From the NCBI RefSeq assembly GCF_024198175.1, contig NZ_JAJVKV010000007.1:310001-374000 (forward strand): a stretch of DNA of 64,000 nucleotides, written 5' to 3'. A program made the translations under genes and the position numbers. Positions within the stretch are counted from its first letter, which is position 1. Each line of letters opens with the position of its first letter. Below the pieces are notes generated by a model. The model ran no database searches and was not told the DNA's origin. It was given only the letters and a program-made list of their open reading frames with translations. This document shows positions 52,332 through 61,008 of this stretch, piece after piece. Origin of the DNA: Pyxidicoccus xibeiensis. GTDB lineage: Bacteria; Myxococcota; Myxococcia; Myxococcales; Myxococcaceae.

Positions 52332-52812
52332 GGGAGAGGGACTCGTAGGTCAGCGTGAGCGAGGCGATGGCGATTTCCTGACCGAGCGCATCCAGCGGAT
52401 GCACCTTCCACTCCGACGGCCAGCACTCGTTGAGGTTCCAGCGCAGCCGCTCCGTCACCCCGTCGATGTCGAGCATGAGGATGGACACGTTCTTGCGCTG
52501 CGGCCGGCCGTCCGCCGAGGCGCTGAACCAGGTCCACAGCTCCGGCGACTGGGTGAAGCCACAGCGCAGCACCACGTCGCCATGGGAGACGGGGCCCGGC
52601 AGCCGGCGCACCACCGGACCGGCGCCGCCCTCGCGGTAGCGCAGCGCGGCCACCTTCACGTGCAGCTCGGAGCAGAAGAGGAAGTGGCCCTCGTTCACCC
52701 CGTCGATGAGCAGCTTGAAGTTGTAGCCCCGGAACGGGTCCACCGGGACGCCGGGCTGCGCACTCGCATCCTGCTCCGGCGGCGGCGCCTCGGGAGCCTT
52801 GGCCTCAGCCAT
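52324..52812 (-). CDS. Phage tail tube-like protein
   Basis: 162 residues of the gp19/Afp1-Pvc1 tail-tube family. The core reads VDPFRGYNFKLLIDG, VNEGHFLFCSELHVKV, EGGAGPVVRRLPGPVSHGDVVLRCG and WNLNECWPSEWKVHPLDALGQEIAIASLTLTYE (key WNLNECWP-type loop), the conserved tube signature. A Pro/Glu-rich N-terminus precedes it. ATG at 52812 follows GGAGG closely and overlaps the sheath stop by eight bases. Only one tube gene is present; Afp systems have several. Confidence 0.9.
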   Translation of the reverse strand: MAEAKAPEAPPPEQDASAQPGVPVDPFRGYNFKLLIDGVNEGHFLFCSELHVKVAALRYREGGAGPVVRRLPGPVSHGDVVLRCGFTQSPELWTWFSASADGRPQRKNVSILMLDIDGVTERLRWNLNECWPSEWKVHPLDALGQEIAIASLTLTYESLSRG

Positions 52813-53983
52813 TGGACACCTCCTCCACTTCCGCGCCACCGGCGTGCTGGCCGATGCGGAAGATGATGAACTCCGCGGGCTTCACCGGCGCCAGGCCGAT
52901 GACGGCGAACACCTGCCCCGCGTCGATGGTCTCCTGCGTGTTCGTCTGCTCGTCGCACTGCACGAAGAAGGCCTCCTCCGGCGTGCGTCCCATCAGCGCC
53001 CCGTCGCGCCACAGCCGCACCAGGAAGGCGCTCACGTCGCGGCGGATGGACTTCCACAGCGTGGCGTCGTTGGGCTCGAACACCGTCCAGTTGGTGCCCA
53101 GGGCAATCGACTCCTCCACGAAGTTGAAGAGCCGGCGCACGTTCAGGTAGCGCCACTCGCTGGCGCCGTCCGCCACCGTGCGGGCGCCCCAGACGCGGAT
53201 GCCTCCGCGCGGGAAGTAGCGGATGCAGTTGACGCCCACCTGGTTGAGCTCGCCCTGCTCCTCCGGCGTCACGTCTCGCACCAGCCGCAGGGCGCCGCGC
53301 ACCACCTCGTTGGCGGGGGCCTTGTGCACGCCGCGGGTGACGTCGGTGCGCGCGTAGATGCCGGCGATGTGGCCGGACGGCGGCACGTTCACCATGGTCT
53401 TCCCGTCGCCCAGCGGGTCCGGGGTGGAGAACCACGGGTAGTAGAAGGCGCCATAGCCCTGGTCGGAGTTGCGCGGGCGCAGGCCTCCGCCTTCGACGCC
53501 GGTGGCCACCTTGGTGAGGCGCCCCACGTCGTCCACGTCCTCGGGAGCGTCGAGGATGGCGATGCGGTCTCGCATCTTCTCGCAGTGGGTCAGCAGCGCG
53601 TCCCAGGCGGCGGCGTCGGCGAAGCCGGGGGCGGCGACCATGGCCACCTCGCTCACCTCCTCCAGCACGGCCACGCCCTGGCGGCGGCGGGCGTCACCGA
53701 CGAGGCTCTCGCTGTTGCCGATGTTGACGATGAAGCAGCGGCGGCCTCCGTTCTCGAAGAAGCCGTACACGGCGCGAGCCAGCGCGGTGCCTGGCGTGCC
53801 GGGTGGGGCGAACTCCTTCACGAACTGGGCCCAGCCGTTGACGGCCACGGCTTCGTTGACCCGGGCATTCACTGCGGGCGCGCGGCCGACGAAGGCCGCG
53901 GTGGTGGTGCCCACGCCCTGGATGGAGCGTGTCCCACTGGGAACCTCCTCCACGTAGACGCCGGGCGTCAGGTAATTCGGCAC
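52805..53983 (-). CDS. Contractile tail sheath protein
   Basis: 392 residues. It begins PNYLTPGVYVEEVPSGTRSI and has TTAAFVGRAP, the N-terminal sheath signature. The C-terminal domain carries RYLNVRRLFNFVEESI, TVFEPNDATLWKSIRRDVSAFL and FFVQCDEQTNTQETI. It forms the contracting outer tube that drives the spike. At 392 residues it is a compact sheath, and only one copy exists here. It starts two bases after the DUF4255 gene. Confidence 0.94.
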   Translation of the reverse strand: MPNYLTPGVYVEEVPSGTRSIQGVGTTTAAFVGRAPAVNARVNEAVAVNGWAQFVKEFAPPGTPGTALARAVYGFFENGGRRCFIVNIGNSESLVGDARRRQGVAVLEEVSEVAMVAAPGFADAAAWDALLTHCEKMRDRIAILDAPEDVDDVGRLTKVATGVEGGGLRPRNSDQGYGAFYYPWFSTPDPLGDGKTMVNVPPSGHIAGIYARTDVTRGVHKAPANEVVRGALRLVRDVTPEEQGELNQVGVNCIRYFPRGGIRVWGARTVADGASEWRYLNVRRLFNFVEESIALGTNWTVFEPNDATLWKSIRRDVSAFLVRLWRDGALMGRTPEEAFFVQCDEQTNTQETIDAGQVFAVIGLAPVKPAEFIIFRIGQHAGGAEVEEVSNG

Positions 53984-53984
53984 G

Positions 53985-54668
53985 TCACTCCTCCTTCAGC
54001 GGCAGGCGGATGAGCAGCGGCTGTGGTTGGGCGGCGAGTGCCTCCGGTCCCAGCGCGAGCAGCTCCCCCTTCGCCCGCACTTCCAGCCGACCCAGCGTGG
54101 CCACTGGCGGCACGCGGGGAAATCGAAAGCAGCCCCTGGCATCCGTGCGGGTGGTGAGCTTCAGCGCGGGAAGCTCGACCAGCGCGCCGGGGATGGGGAT
54201 GTCGCCCGGCCCCACCACGCAGCCGAGCAGGGCCTCGGCGGGGATGGACTGGGTGACGATGGGAAAGCGCACGCGGTGGACGACGGGCTGCGGACGCTCG
54301 CGGCGCACGGGCACGCGCAGGCGGAAGCCGGGGCGCGGCGGAGTCCGGAGTCCGGCCCAGACGGTGGTGGGCACGGGGGTGAGGTCCACCTCGAAGTCGG
54401 CCTCTTCCATGGCCGCGAAGACGAGCTCGCCCAGCAGCCGGTGGGCGCGCTCGGGAGAGTCGGCGCCGGTGGTGACGAGGTAGCAGACGGAGATTTGGAG
54501 GGGTGCGCGGGTGCCTCCGCGCGGCGGAGGGGCGGGTCCCAGCTCGAGCAGGTAGAGGCACACACCCCGCTCCAGGGACTCACGGTCCGGCACGCCCAGG
54601 AAGACGGGGACGTCACCGGCGATGCGGCCCACCCATGCCTTCAGTCGTTGATCGACTTCGTCGATCAT
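53985..54668 (-). CDS. DUF4255/Pvc16-like tail terminator with a C-terminal Ig-like module
   Basis: 227 residues. The N-terminal ~150 match DUF4255 (Pvc16_N), the cap that ends the sheath-tube stack: MIDEVDQRLKAWV, LYLLELGPAPP, ISVCYLVTTGADSPERAHRLLGEL (key LVTTG). The last ~75 residues resemble a carboxypeptidase-regulatory-like fold: IPIPGALVELPALKLTTRTDARGCFRFPRVP. ATG at 54668 follows a G-rich site; it is the first gene of the twelve-gene operon. Confidence 0.85.
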   Translation of the reverse strand: MIDEVDQRLKAWVGRIAGDVPVFLGVPDRESLERGVCLYLLELGPAPPPRGGTRAPLQISVCYLVTTGADSPERAHRLLGELVFAAMEEADFEVDLTPVPTTVWAGLRTPPRPGFRLRVPVRRERPQPVVHRVRFPIVTQSIPAEALLGCVVGPGDIPIPGALVELPALKLTTRTDARGCFRFPRVPPVATLGRLEVRAKGELLALGPEALAAQPQPLLIRLPLKEE

Positions 54669-55050
54669 CCGGTCCCCCCGTCCTGGGCCGGCGAGCACGC
54701 AACGCGGTTGCGTTGGATGCTTTCCGGGAACGGAAGGTCTCACCGGCCCCGGACATCAGGTAGTGACCGGGAGGGAGGAAGGGCGTCTGGACTTCAACAG
54801 GGGTGAGCAGCCACGCACCATCCGGTCACCAGTCCCACTGTCACCACGAGGCAACGTCCAAACGGCGAAAACCCAGAGAGCCTGGAGTCCTCGTCCTGCC
54901 CACCGCGGCAGGTCACCCCGGACACTCCCCGAGTGTCGAGAATCCGTGTCCGCGCCCCCCATTCCGAGGGTCTTCGCCCACGACGTGACTTCTCTTTCCG
55001 CCCGTCCGCGCGAATGATGGCCGCCGGGCCGGAACCACGGTGAACCGCAC
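54669..55050. other. 382-base divergent promoter region of the injection-system operon
   Basis: No supported coding frame. It lies between the first injection gene and the outer-membrane-like gene at 55051. It contains several GTCACC/GGTGAC-type elements and the 17-bp inverted repeat listed separately. Control sites for both transcripts must lie here, but no consensus promoter is clear. Confidence 0.55.
54921..54937. promoter_or_regulatory. 17-bp inverted repeat upstream of the injection-system operon
   Basis: GACACTC and GAGTGTC are separated by CCC. The half-sites are perfect and lie ~250 bases before the operon start and ~115 before the divergent gene. It could be an operator or a small RNA hairpin. 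Confidence 0.4.
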
Positions 55051-55683
55051 ATGACGATGGCGACATCCTCGAAGAGACGACGCACGACCCTCCTCTCCAG
55101 CAGGCACGGCATGGCCCTGGCCTGCCTCCTCACGCTCGCGGCCGCGACTTCCGCCCACGCCCAGGACGGCTCGGGTGAGCCCGGACTGCGCAAGTTCGGC
55201 CTGCTGCTGGACGCGGGCGCGCCGCACGGCGTGGGCCTGTCCGCGGTGGTGCGGCCCCTGCCCTGGCTGCGCCTGCAGGCCGGCCCCACCACCAACACCC
55301 TCAGCTTCGGCCTGCGCGGCGGCGCCAGCATCCTCCCGCTGCAGACCTTCATCGCCCCGTCCCTCAACGCGGAGGCCGGGCACTACTTCGGCTCCGACTA
55401 CAACGACGTCGTCGACTGGCTCGGCGCCAGCCCCAGCCGCAGCGCCGCCGCCATCAAGGACGTCACCTATGACTACGTCACCGGCAGCGTCGGCCTGGAG
55501 ATTGGCTCGGCCAGCCGCTTCAACTTCTTCCTCCACCTGGGCATCAGCTACGTGGCGCTCAACGTCGACGACGCGAGCGCCCTCCTCCAGGACGCCACGG
55601 ATGACCCGGACGTCACCGCCCGGGACCTCCACGTACGCGCCACCATCCCCTCCGTGAAGGTGGGCTTCCTCTTCTACTTCTGA
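55051..55683 (+). CDS. Outer-membrane-like secreted protein of unknown function
   Basis: 210 residues with a signal peptide ending around ATSAHAQ. The mature part alternates aromatic/small residues (LRLQAGPTTNTLSFGLRGGASI) and finishes VKVGFLFYF, an outer-membrane barrel-like C-terminal Phe. It may be a small porin-type protein. The lipoprotein at 55701 follows after 17 bases and is probably co-transcribed. Confidence 0.7.
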   Translation: MTMATSSKRRRTTLLSSRHGMALACLLTLAAATSAHAQDGSGEPGLRKFGLLLDAGAPHGVGLSAVVRPLPWLRLQAGPTTNTLSFGLRGGASILPLQTFIAPSLNAEAGHYFGSDYNDVVDWLGASPSRSAAAIKDVTYDYVTGSVGLEIGSASRFNFFLHLGISYVALNVDDASALLQDATDDPDVTARDLHVRATIPSVKVGFLFYF

Positions 55684-55700
55684 GCAGGAGCACGACGAAC

Positions 55701-56246
55701 ATGACCACAACTTCCTTCCGCGCCCTGCTGCTCGCCTCCGCCGCGCTGCTCGTCTCCGGCTGCGACTCGCTGTTCTTCATCGAGGCCGAGGCCGAGGAGA
55801 TCTGCAAGGCCGAGCCCGACATCGAGTTCCCCGCCGCCCTCCCCGGCACCGCCAGCGTCCAGCAGACCCTCACCTTCCCGCTGGGCGACTTCGCCGACCC
55901 GCTGCCCGACGACGCCGACGTGGAGACCGAGCTGCGCCTCAAGGTCTTCGAGGTGACGGCCGACACGGACCTCAGTGGCATCGAGCGCGCCAGCGTCTCC
56001 GTGCGCAAGCCCGGCACCGAGCAGACCATCCTCATCGGCGAGTACCGCCGCACCGGCACCGCCCCCACGCAGACGCTCCGGCTCACCGGCAGCGGCTCCG
56101 TGGACCTGCTCGACATGGCCCGCCAGGAGGAGCTGGACTTCGTCTTCGACGCGCGCGGCTCGCTGCCGCTCGAGTCGTGGACGGCCACGCTGCGCGCCTG
56201 CGCCGGCGTCCGCGCGAAGGCGAGCTACTTCGACCTCGTCTTCTAA
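55701..56246 (+). CDS. Lipoprotein of unknown function
   Basis: 181 residues. The signal peptide ALLLASAALLVSGC gives lipidated Cys21, followed by DSLFFIEAEAEEIC. The mature part is acidic and beta-rich, with cysteines at its start and near its end (TLRACAG). It follows the outer-membrane-like gene, suggesting an outer-membrane protein/lipoprotein pair. No family recognised. Confidence 0.7.
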   Translation: MTTTSFRALLLASAALLVSGCDSLFFIEAEAEEICKAEPDIEFPAALPGTASVQQTLTFPLGDFADPLPDDADVETELRLKVFEVTADTDLSGIERASVSVRKPGTEQTILIGEYRRTGTAPTQTLRLTGSGSVDLLDMARQEELDFVFDARGSLPLESWTATLRACAGVRAKASYFDLVF

Positions 56247-56287
56247 AGTCCGGGCAGCCCCTCAGTGGAGGCTGGGAGCCGCGGCCG

Positions 56288-56806
56288 TCACGCGCGAGCC
56301 CCGGCCTTCACGGGCACCGGCACCTCTTGAGGCGCGGGCGGCTGCACGCCGAGGAACTCCCGCCGCGTCCCCAACAGGAGGTCGAACAGCGGGTGCGTCA
56401 CGCACCAGTTCGCGTTCTGGTCCTTCCCCATGTGGTGGTCGTAGTGCCACGGCAGGTGCTCCCGGGCCCACGCCGGGTCCACGTGCGCGCGCCGGTGGAT
56501 GCGGTAGTAGTTCGCCGTGCACGCCCACACCGTGCCCACGAAGAAGGGCGCCACGGGAAACAGCGGCGCGTGCGCGGCCGCCACCACCACCAGCGCCAGC
56601 AGCTCCTTCGTCTTCGCCGACCAGGTCCACAGCGAGCGCATGTACTGGTCATCCACCATGTCGTGCTTGCGCGACTTCTGGTGGTGCTCGTGCCAGTGAA
56701 AGCTCCAGAAGCTCCGCCGGTGCTTCCCCAGGCCGTGCAGCACGTACTTGTGCAGCACCCATTCACCGAAATTGGAGTACGCCCAGCCCAGAGGGATGCC
56801 AATCAT
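56288..56806 (-). CDS. Fatty acid hydroxylase/sterol desaturase family protein
   Basis: 172 residues. The membrane-bound di-iron histidine clusters are visible in order: HKYVLH, HWHEHHQK, HRRAH and HYDHHMGK. Hydrophobic spans such as LALVVVAAAHAPLFPVAPFF lie between. It likely hydroxylates or desaturates a lipid in the membrane. It is short for the family but the set of His motifs is complete. GGAG precedes the ATG at 56806. It is divergent from a TetR regulator with a palindromic site between, which probably controls it. Confidence 0.85.
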   Translation of the reverse strand: MIGIPLGWAYSNFGEWVLHKYVLHGLGKHRRSFWSFHWHEHHQKSRKHDMVDDQYMRSLWTWSAKTKELLALVVVAAAHAPLFPVAPFFVGTVWACTANYYRIHRRAHVDPAWAREHLPWHYDHHMGKDQNANWCVTHPLFDLLLGTRREFLGVQPPAPQEVPVPVKAGARA

Positions 56807-56851
56807 CGTTGTGCTCCAGCGGGCGCCCGGCCGACGCCTCGCTTCGAATAA

Positions 56852-56865
56852 TGACTATTTGGTCA
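56852..56865. promoter_or_regulatory. TGAC-N6-GTCA palindrome, likely TetR operator
   Basis: TGACTATTTGGTCA lies in an AT-rich patch between the hydroxylase and TetR starts. Symmetric TGAC/GTCA half-sites in a divergent tetR promoter are typical operators, so it probably controls both directions. Confidence 0.55.
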
Positions 56866-56903
56866 CTCTTTTTCTACAACGCAAGAAGTTGGAGTGCACG
56901 CCA

Positions 56904-57638
56904 ATGACCCGTGACGGCACACGCAGCGCTGGAACGGCTCCCTCCCCGGAGGCGGGCAGGAAGCCCGGGCGGCCGGGCGGACGGAGGCAGGCCCACCGGC
57001 GCGAGCGGACGAAGGAGCTGGAGGACGCGGCGCTGCGGCTGTTCCTGGAGCGGGGCCTGGACGGCGTCACCATCGACGACATCACCCAGGCGGCCGGGGT
57101 GGCCAAGGGGACGTTCTACCGGTACTTCGTCGACAAGGCCGCGCTGGTGGACGCGCTCCTGGAGCCGGTGCGGGGCGAGCTGCTCGCGGGGATGGAGGCA
57201 TGCGGGCGCTCCCTCGCGGAGGCGCGCGACGTGGAGGCCATGTTCGACGCGTACCGGGCGGTGGCGGCCGTCATCGTCGGCGCGCTGCTGCAGTACCCGG
57301 GCGTGGTGAGGCTGTACCTCCAGGAGAGCCGCGGGCCGGCGGTGGGCGCGCGCGCCAAGGTCTCCGAGCTGTCCCAGCTGGTGTCACGTCATGCGGTGGA
57401 CATCACCCAGAAGGCACACACGCACGGCCTGCTGCGGCCCATCCGCCCGGCGGTGAGCGGGCTCGCGGTGGTAGGCGCGGTGGAGCGGCTGCTGCTGGCG
57501 ATGCTGAGCGGGGAGGACATCGGCAACCCGCTGGAGCTGCCGGACGCGCTCACCACGCTGGTGCTGGACGGCCTGCGGCTGCCTCCGGGTGTGAAGCCCG
57601 GGCGCCGGAAGCTGGACGGAGGCCCCAAGCGCCCTTAA
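56904..57638 (+). CDS. TetR/AcrR family regulator
   Basis: 244 residues. A basic N-terminal arm (KPGRPGGRRQAHRRERTK) precedes the TetR helix-turn-helix: ALRLFLERGLDGVTIDDITQAAGVAKGTFYRYF (key GTFYRYF). A helical ligand domain follows, with VRLYLQESRGPAV. ATG at 56904 has GGAG ten bases upstream; longer open frames run through the operator. It is divergent from the fatty acid hydroxylase and nine bases ahead of the lytic transglycosylase, so it probably regulates itself and both neighbours. Confidence 0.88.
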   Translation: MTRDGTRSAGTAPSPEAGRKPGRPGGRRQAHRRERTKELEDAALRLFLERGLDGVTIDDITQAAGVAKGTFYRYFVDKAALVDALLEPVRGELLAGMEACGRSLAEARDVEAMFDAYRAVAAVIVGALLQYPGVVRLYLQESRGPAVGARAKVSELSQLVSRHAVDITQKAHTHGLLRPIRPAVSGLAVVGAVERLLLAMLSGEDIGNPLELPDALTTLVLDGLRLPPGVKPGRRKLDGGPKRP

Positions 57639-57647
57639 GGGTGGAGT

Positions 57648-58364
57648 GTGGCGCGCAAGCGGGCGAAGGGCGGGGTCTCCATTCCATGGTGGGCGTGGCT
57701 GCTGCCGTGCGCGCTCGCGCCGGTGGTGCTGCTCAACACCGCGGTGTCCTGGCTGGGCGAGACGTCCGTGTCCCCGCTGTCCTTCTCCTTCCTGGAGGCC
57801 AAGGTGGGGGCGCTGAGCGCGTACGCGGCGCACCGGCCGGCCTGCCTGCTGAACGGGCACGCGCCGCTGGAGCCGCTCATCGACGCCGCCGAGCGCCGGC
57901 ACCGGCTGCCCCCGGGCCTGCTGCGGGCGCTGGTGCAGGTGGAGTCGGAGACGCGGGTGCACCGCATCTCCCCCGCGGGCGCCATGGGCCCCGGGCAGCT
58001 GATGCCCACGACGGCGGAGATGCTGGGCGTGGAGGACCCGTTCGACCCGGAGCCCGCCATCGACGGGAGCGCGCGCTACCTGGCGGAGCAGCTCCGGCGC
58101 TTCCGCGACGTGCGGCTCGCGGTGGCCGCGTACAACGCGGGCCCGGGCTCGGTGAATGGCCGCGTGCCTCGCAACGGGGAGACGGAGTACTACGTGCCCA
58201 AGGTGCTCACCGCCTGGGCGCACTTCCGGCCGCCCCCGCCCCGCCCCGCTGCGCCCCAGGCCCGGGCGAAGCCGAAGCCCGCCGCTCCGGCCCGCGCGAA
58301 GCCGCCCGCCTCCGGTGAGGCCCCGCCCCGGCCCGCCGTCGCGACGGGCGCGCGGCGCGGCTGA
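57648..58364 (+). CDS. Membrane-anchored lytic transglycosylase (SLT domain)
   Basis: 238 residues. An N-terminal span (WWAWLLPCALAPVVLLNTAVSW) is followed by an SLT-type lysozyme fold. Catalytic Glu99 lies in LVQVESETRVHRISPAGAMGPGQLMPTT (key VESE, GAMGPGQLMP), and AAYNAGPGSVNG is also diagnostic. It cleaves the glycan strand of peptidoglycan to anhydro ends. A Pro/Ala/Lys-rich tail follows. GTG at 57648 follows the TetR stop by nine bases, so they are probably co-transcribed. Confidence 0.88.
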   Translation: MARKRAKGGVSIPWWAWLLPCALAPVVLLNTAVSWLGETSVSPLSFSFLEAKVGALSAYAAHRPACLLNGHAPLEPLIDAAERRHRLPPGLLRALVQVESETRVHRISPAGAMGPGQLMPTTAEMLGVEDPFDPEPAIDGSARYLAEQLRRFRDVRLAVAAYNAGPGSVNGRVPRNGETEYYVPKVLTAWAHFRPPPPRPAAPQARAKPKPAAPARAKPPASGEAPPRPAVATGARRG

Positions 58365-58527
58365 GCGCGGCGCTCCGAGGGAGCAGCCGCACGCGCGGGC
58401 TCCGCCATCCGCCGGTTGACCGACCTCCTCCCGTCGGCCGACCTCGGGCGAATGACGGACGCGCGCGCCCCGGGGCCCGTGCGACGAAGCAGACACCACC
58501 GCTTCCTCCCGCACCCCGAGGCCTTCC

Positions 58528-60126
58528 ATGAGCAGACGCTTCACCATCGGCAGCATCGCCCTGCTGGCAGTCCTGGGCACCGTCGCCACCCTCACCCTGT
58601 TGGGCGACAACGTCCGCAAGCTGATGGGCGCCAGCGCCTCATCCCTGTCCGGCAATGCCGACGTGGGGGGAACCTACGACCGGAAGACCATGCGCAGCTT
58701 CGGTGCGGACTCCGAGGAGGGCGCGTCCGCCCAGCCGCTCGCCTCCGGGAACACCCATGTCCGGCACGCTCCCAGCCCCTACACCGACACCCGGACGGAC
58801 CGCCTGTCCACCTTCGCCGTGGACGTGGACACCGCGTCCTACGCGCTGTTCCGCCGCGCGGTGGAGGGAGGCGGGCTGCCCCACCAGGACTCGGTGCGCG
58901 TGGAGGAGTGGGTGAATGCCTTCCGCTACCGCCTGCCGGAGCCGGACGAGGGTGACTTCCACGTGGACCTGGAGGCCGTGCCGTCGCCCTTCACCGAAGG
59001 GCGGCTGGTGCTGAAGGTGGGGCTCCAGGGCCGGCAGGTGGCCAAGAGCGAGCGCAAGCCCACGCACCTGGTCTTCCTGGTGGACACCAGCGGCTCCATG
59101 CGCGGCGCCGACCGGCTGGACCTGGCGAAGACGTCCATGCGGCTGGCGCTGGAGGGGCTGAACGCGCGGGACACGGTGGCCATCACCACCTACGCGGGGG
59201 ACGTGCGCACGGTGCTGGAGCCCACGCCCGCGAATGAGCGTGAGGACATCATCGACGCCATCGACTCGCTGAGCACGGGTGGCGGCACCGCCATGGGAGA
59301 CGGCCTGGAGCTGGCCTACCAGCAGGCCGCGCGCAAGGCGGGCCCGGGCGTCGTGTCTCGCGTGGTGGTGCTCACCGACGGGGACACCAACCTGGGCCGC
59401 AACCGGACGGCGGACGACATGATGAAGAGCATCGCCGGCTACGTGGAGGAGGGCGTGACGCTGTCCACCATCGGCTTCGGCCAGGGCAACTACCGCGACG
59501 GCCTGATGGAGCGGCTCGCGAACAAGGGCAACGGCAACTGCTTCTACATCGACTCCGAGAAGGAGGCCCGGCGCGTCTTCCAGGAGAAGCTGACGGGCAC
59601 GCTGGAGGTCATCGCGAAGGACGTGAAGGTGCAGGTGGACTTCGACCCCGACGCGGTGCGCGGCTACCGGCTGCTGGGCTATGAGAACCGCGCCGTGGCG
59701 GACAAGGACTTCCGCAACGACGCGGTGGACGGGGGCGAGATTGGCGCGGGCCACTCCGTCACCGCGCTGTACGAGGTGGAGCCGACCGGCGCGGGCGAGC
59801 GCCTGGCCACGGTGCGCGTGCGCGCGAAGCGGCCGGACGGCGTGGAGGCCGCGGAGCAGCGCTTCCTGCTGGAGCGCGCCGCGGTGGGCAAGTCACTGAG
59901 GGAGGCGTCCGCGGACCTGCGCTTCGCCGTGGCGGTGGCGGGCACGGCGGACATCCTGCGCGGAGCGCCCCAGGCGGGGGACTGGAGCCTCGCCACGGCC
60001 GAGGCCCTCGCGGAGGGAGCGCTGGAGGGCCAGGCGGATCGCGAGGAGTTCCTCCGCCTGCTGCGTCAGGTGCGCGAGCGGCACTCGGCCCGGGTGTCCC
60101 AGGTGCCCGGCAACACCACCTACTGA
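58528..60126 (+). CDS. YfbK-like von Willebrand factor A domain protein
   Basis: 532 residues. An N-terminal anchor (IGSIALLAVLGTVATLTLLG) is followed by the YfbK-type N-terminal domain (DRLSTFAVDVDTASYALFRRAV, key FAVDVDTASY). The VWA domain has an intact MIDAS starting at D186 (DTSGSM) with TDGDTN. The C-terminal YfbK domain follows, with KDVKVQVDFDPDAV and GYRLLGYENR. Such proteins bind metal-dependent partners outside the membrane. The last seven bases overlap the convergent nagB. Confidence 0.88.
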   Translation: MSRRFTIGSIALLAVLGTVATLTLLGDNVRKLMGASASSLSGNADVGGTYDRKTMRSFGADSEEGASAQPLASGNTHVRHAPSPYTDTRTDRLSTFAVDVDTASYALFRRAVEGGGLPHQDSVRVEEWVNAFRYRLPEPDEGDFHVDLEAVPSPFTEGRLVLKVGLQGRQVAKSERKPTHLVFLVDTSGSMRGADRLDLAKTSMRLALEGLNARDTVAITTYAGDVRTVLEPTPANEREDIIDAIDSLSTGGGTAMGDGLELAYQQAARKAGPGVVSRVVVLTDGDTNLGRNRTADDMMKSIAGYVEEGVTLSTIGFGQGNYRDGLMERLANKGNGNCFYIDSEKEARRVFQEKLTGTLEVIAKDVKVQVDFDPDAVRGYRLLGYENRAVADKDFRNDAVDGGEIGAGHSVTALYEVEPTGAGERLATVRVRAKRPDGVEAAEQRFLLERAAVGKSLREASADLRFAVAVAGTADILRGAPQAGDWSLATAEALAEGALEGQADREEFLRLLRQVRERHSARVSQVPGNTTY

Positions 60127-60860
60127 GCGCGGGAGAGCGCGCTGGCGGCGGGCGGGTCCACCCACACCGCCACGTCGCGGTGGAGCTGGAGGAAGGAGGC
60201 AGGGCAGCGCGGGGTGACGGGCCCTTCCACCATGGCCCGCACCGCCTCCGCCTTGCTCTCGCCGAACGCCAGCAGCACCACGCTCCGGGCCTGGAGGATG
60301 GCGCCCATGCCCAGCGTCAGCGCCTCCAGCGGCACGCGCGAGGCGTCGTCCCCGAAGAGCATGGCGTTGGCCAGCCTTGTGTCGCGGCTCAGCTTCGTGC
60401 GGTGGCACGGCGCCAGGAGGCTGTCACCGGGCTCGTTGAAGGCGAGGTGCCCGTTGCCACCGATGCCCAGCAGCACCAGGTCCAGCCCTCCAGCAGCGGT
60501 GAGCTCCGCCTCGTAGCGCGCGCACTCCGCTTCCGCGTCCGGCGCGCTGCCGTCGAGGAAGTGGATGCGCTCGGGCGCAAGGTTGACGTGCTGGAAGAAG
60601 TGCCGGTCCATGTACGCGCGGAAGCTGCCCGCGTCCTCGGCGGACACGCCGTGGAACTCGTCCAGGTTGAAGGTGCTGGCGCGTGACAAATCCAGCGCCC
60701 CGCGCGCCTGGAGCGCCACCAGCTCCCGGTAGACATTGAGCGGCGTGCGGCCGGTGGGCAGTCCGAGCACCAGCGAGGGCCGGGCGCGCACCGCGTCGGC
60801 GATGCGGGCCGCGCAGGCGACGGCGGCGTCCTGTTCAGAGTCGAAGATGCGCGGATTCAC
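60120..60860 (-). CDS. nagB: Glucosamine-6-phosphate deaminase
   Basis: 246 residues. It converts glucosamine 6-phosphate to fructose 6-phosphate and ammonia. Motifs are VLGLPTGRTPLNVYREL, FNLDEFHG with the catalytic Asp, LLGIGGNGHLAFNEPG and LTLGMGAIL. GTG at 60860 matches the usual N-terminus (NPRIFDSEQDAAVACA), although a GTG at 60911 is also open. It lies alone. Close to a cell-wall lytic enzyme, it may serve amino-sugar recycling, but that link is only contextual. Confidence 0.85.
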   Translation of the reverse strand: MNPRIFDSEQDAAVACAARIADAVRARPSLVLGLPTGRTPLNVYRELVALQARGALDLSRASTFNLDEFHGVSAEDAGSFRAYMDRHFFQHVNLAPERIHFLDGSAPDAEAECARYEAELTAAGGLDLVLLGIGGNGHLAFNEPGDSLLAPCHRTKLSRDTRLANAMLFGDDASRVPLEALTLGMGAILQARSVVLLAFGESKAEAVRAMVEGPVTPRCPASFLQLHRDVAVWVDPPAASALSRAQ

Positions 60861-61008
60861 ACGAAGCCCGGAGTGGAGGGGCGCGGGAGCATAGGGAGCG
60901 CGGGTGGCCACGCGAGCGCGCCGTGGCCGCCCCGTTCACTTCCGGGCGCAAAGGGGCGGCTCCTTCCGTCACCCCCTGTGCAGTCGCAGGGGCCGCGACT
61001 GCCCATGC

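Noticed and set aside
50527-52866. A 779-residue plus-strand frame
   Set aside because: It lies opposite the tube, Pro-rich and LysM genes, and is Ser/Arg/Gly low complexity typical of antisense to Pro-rich coding.
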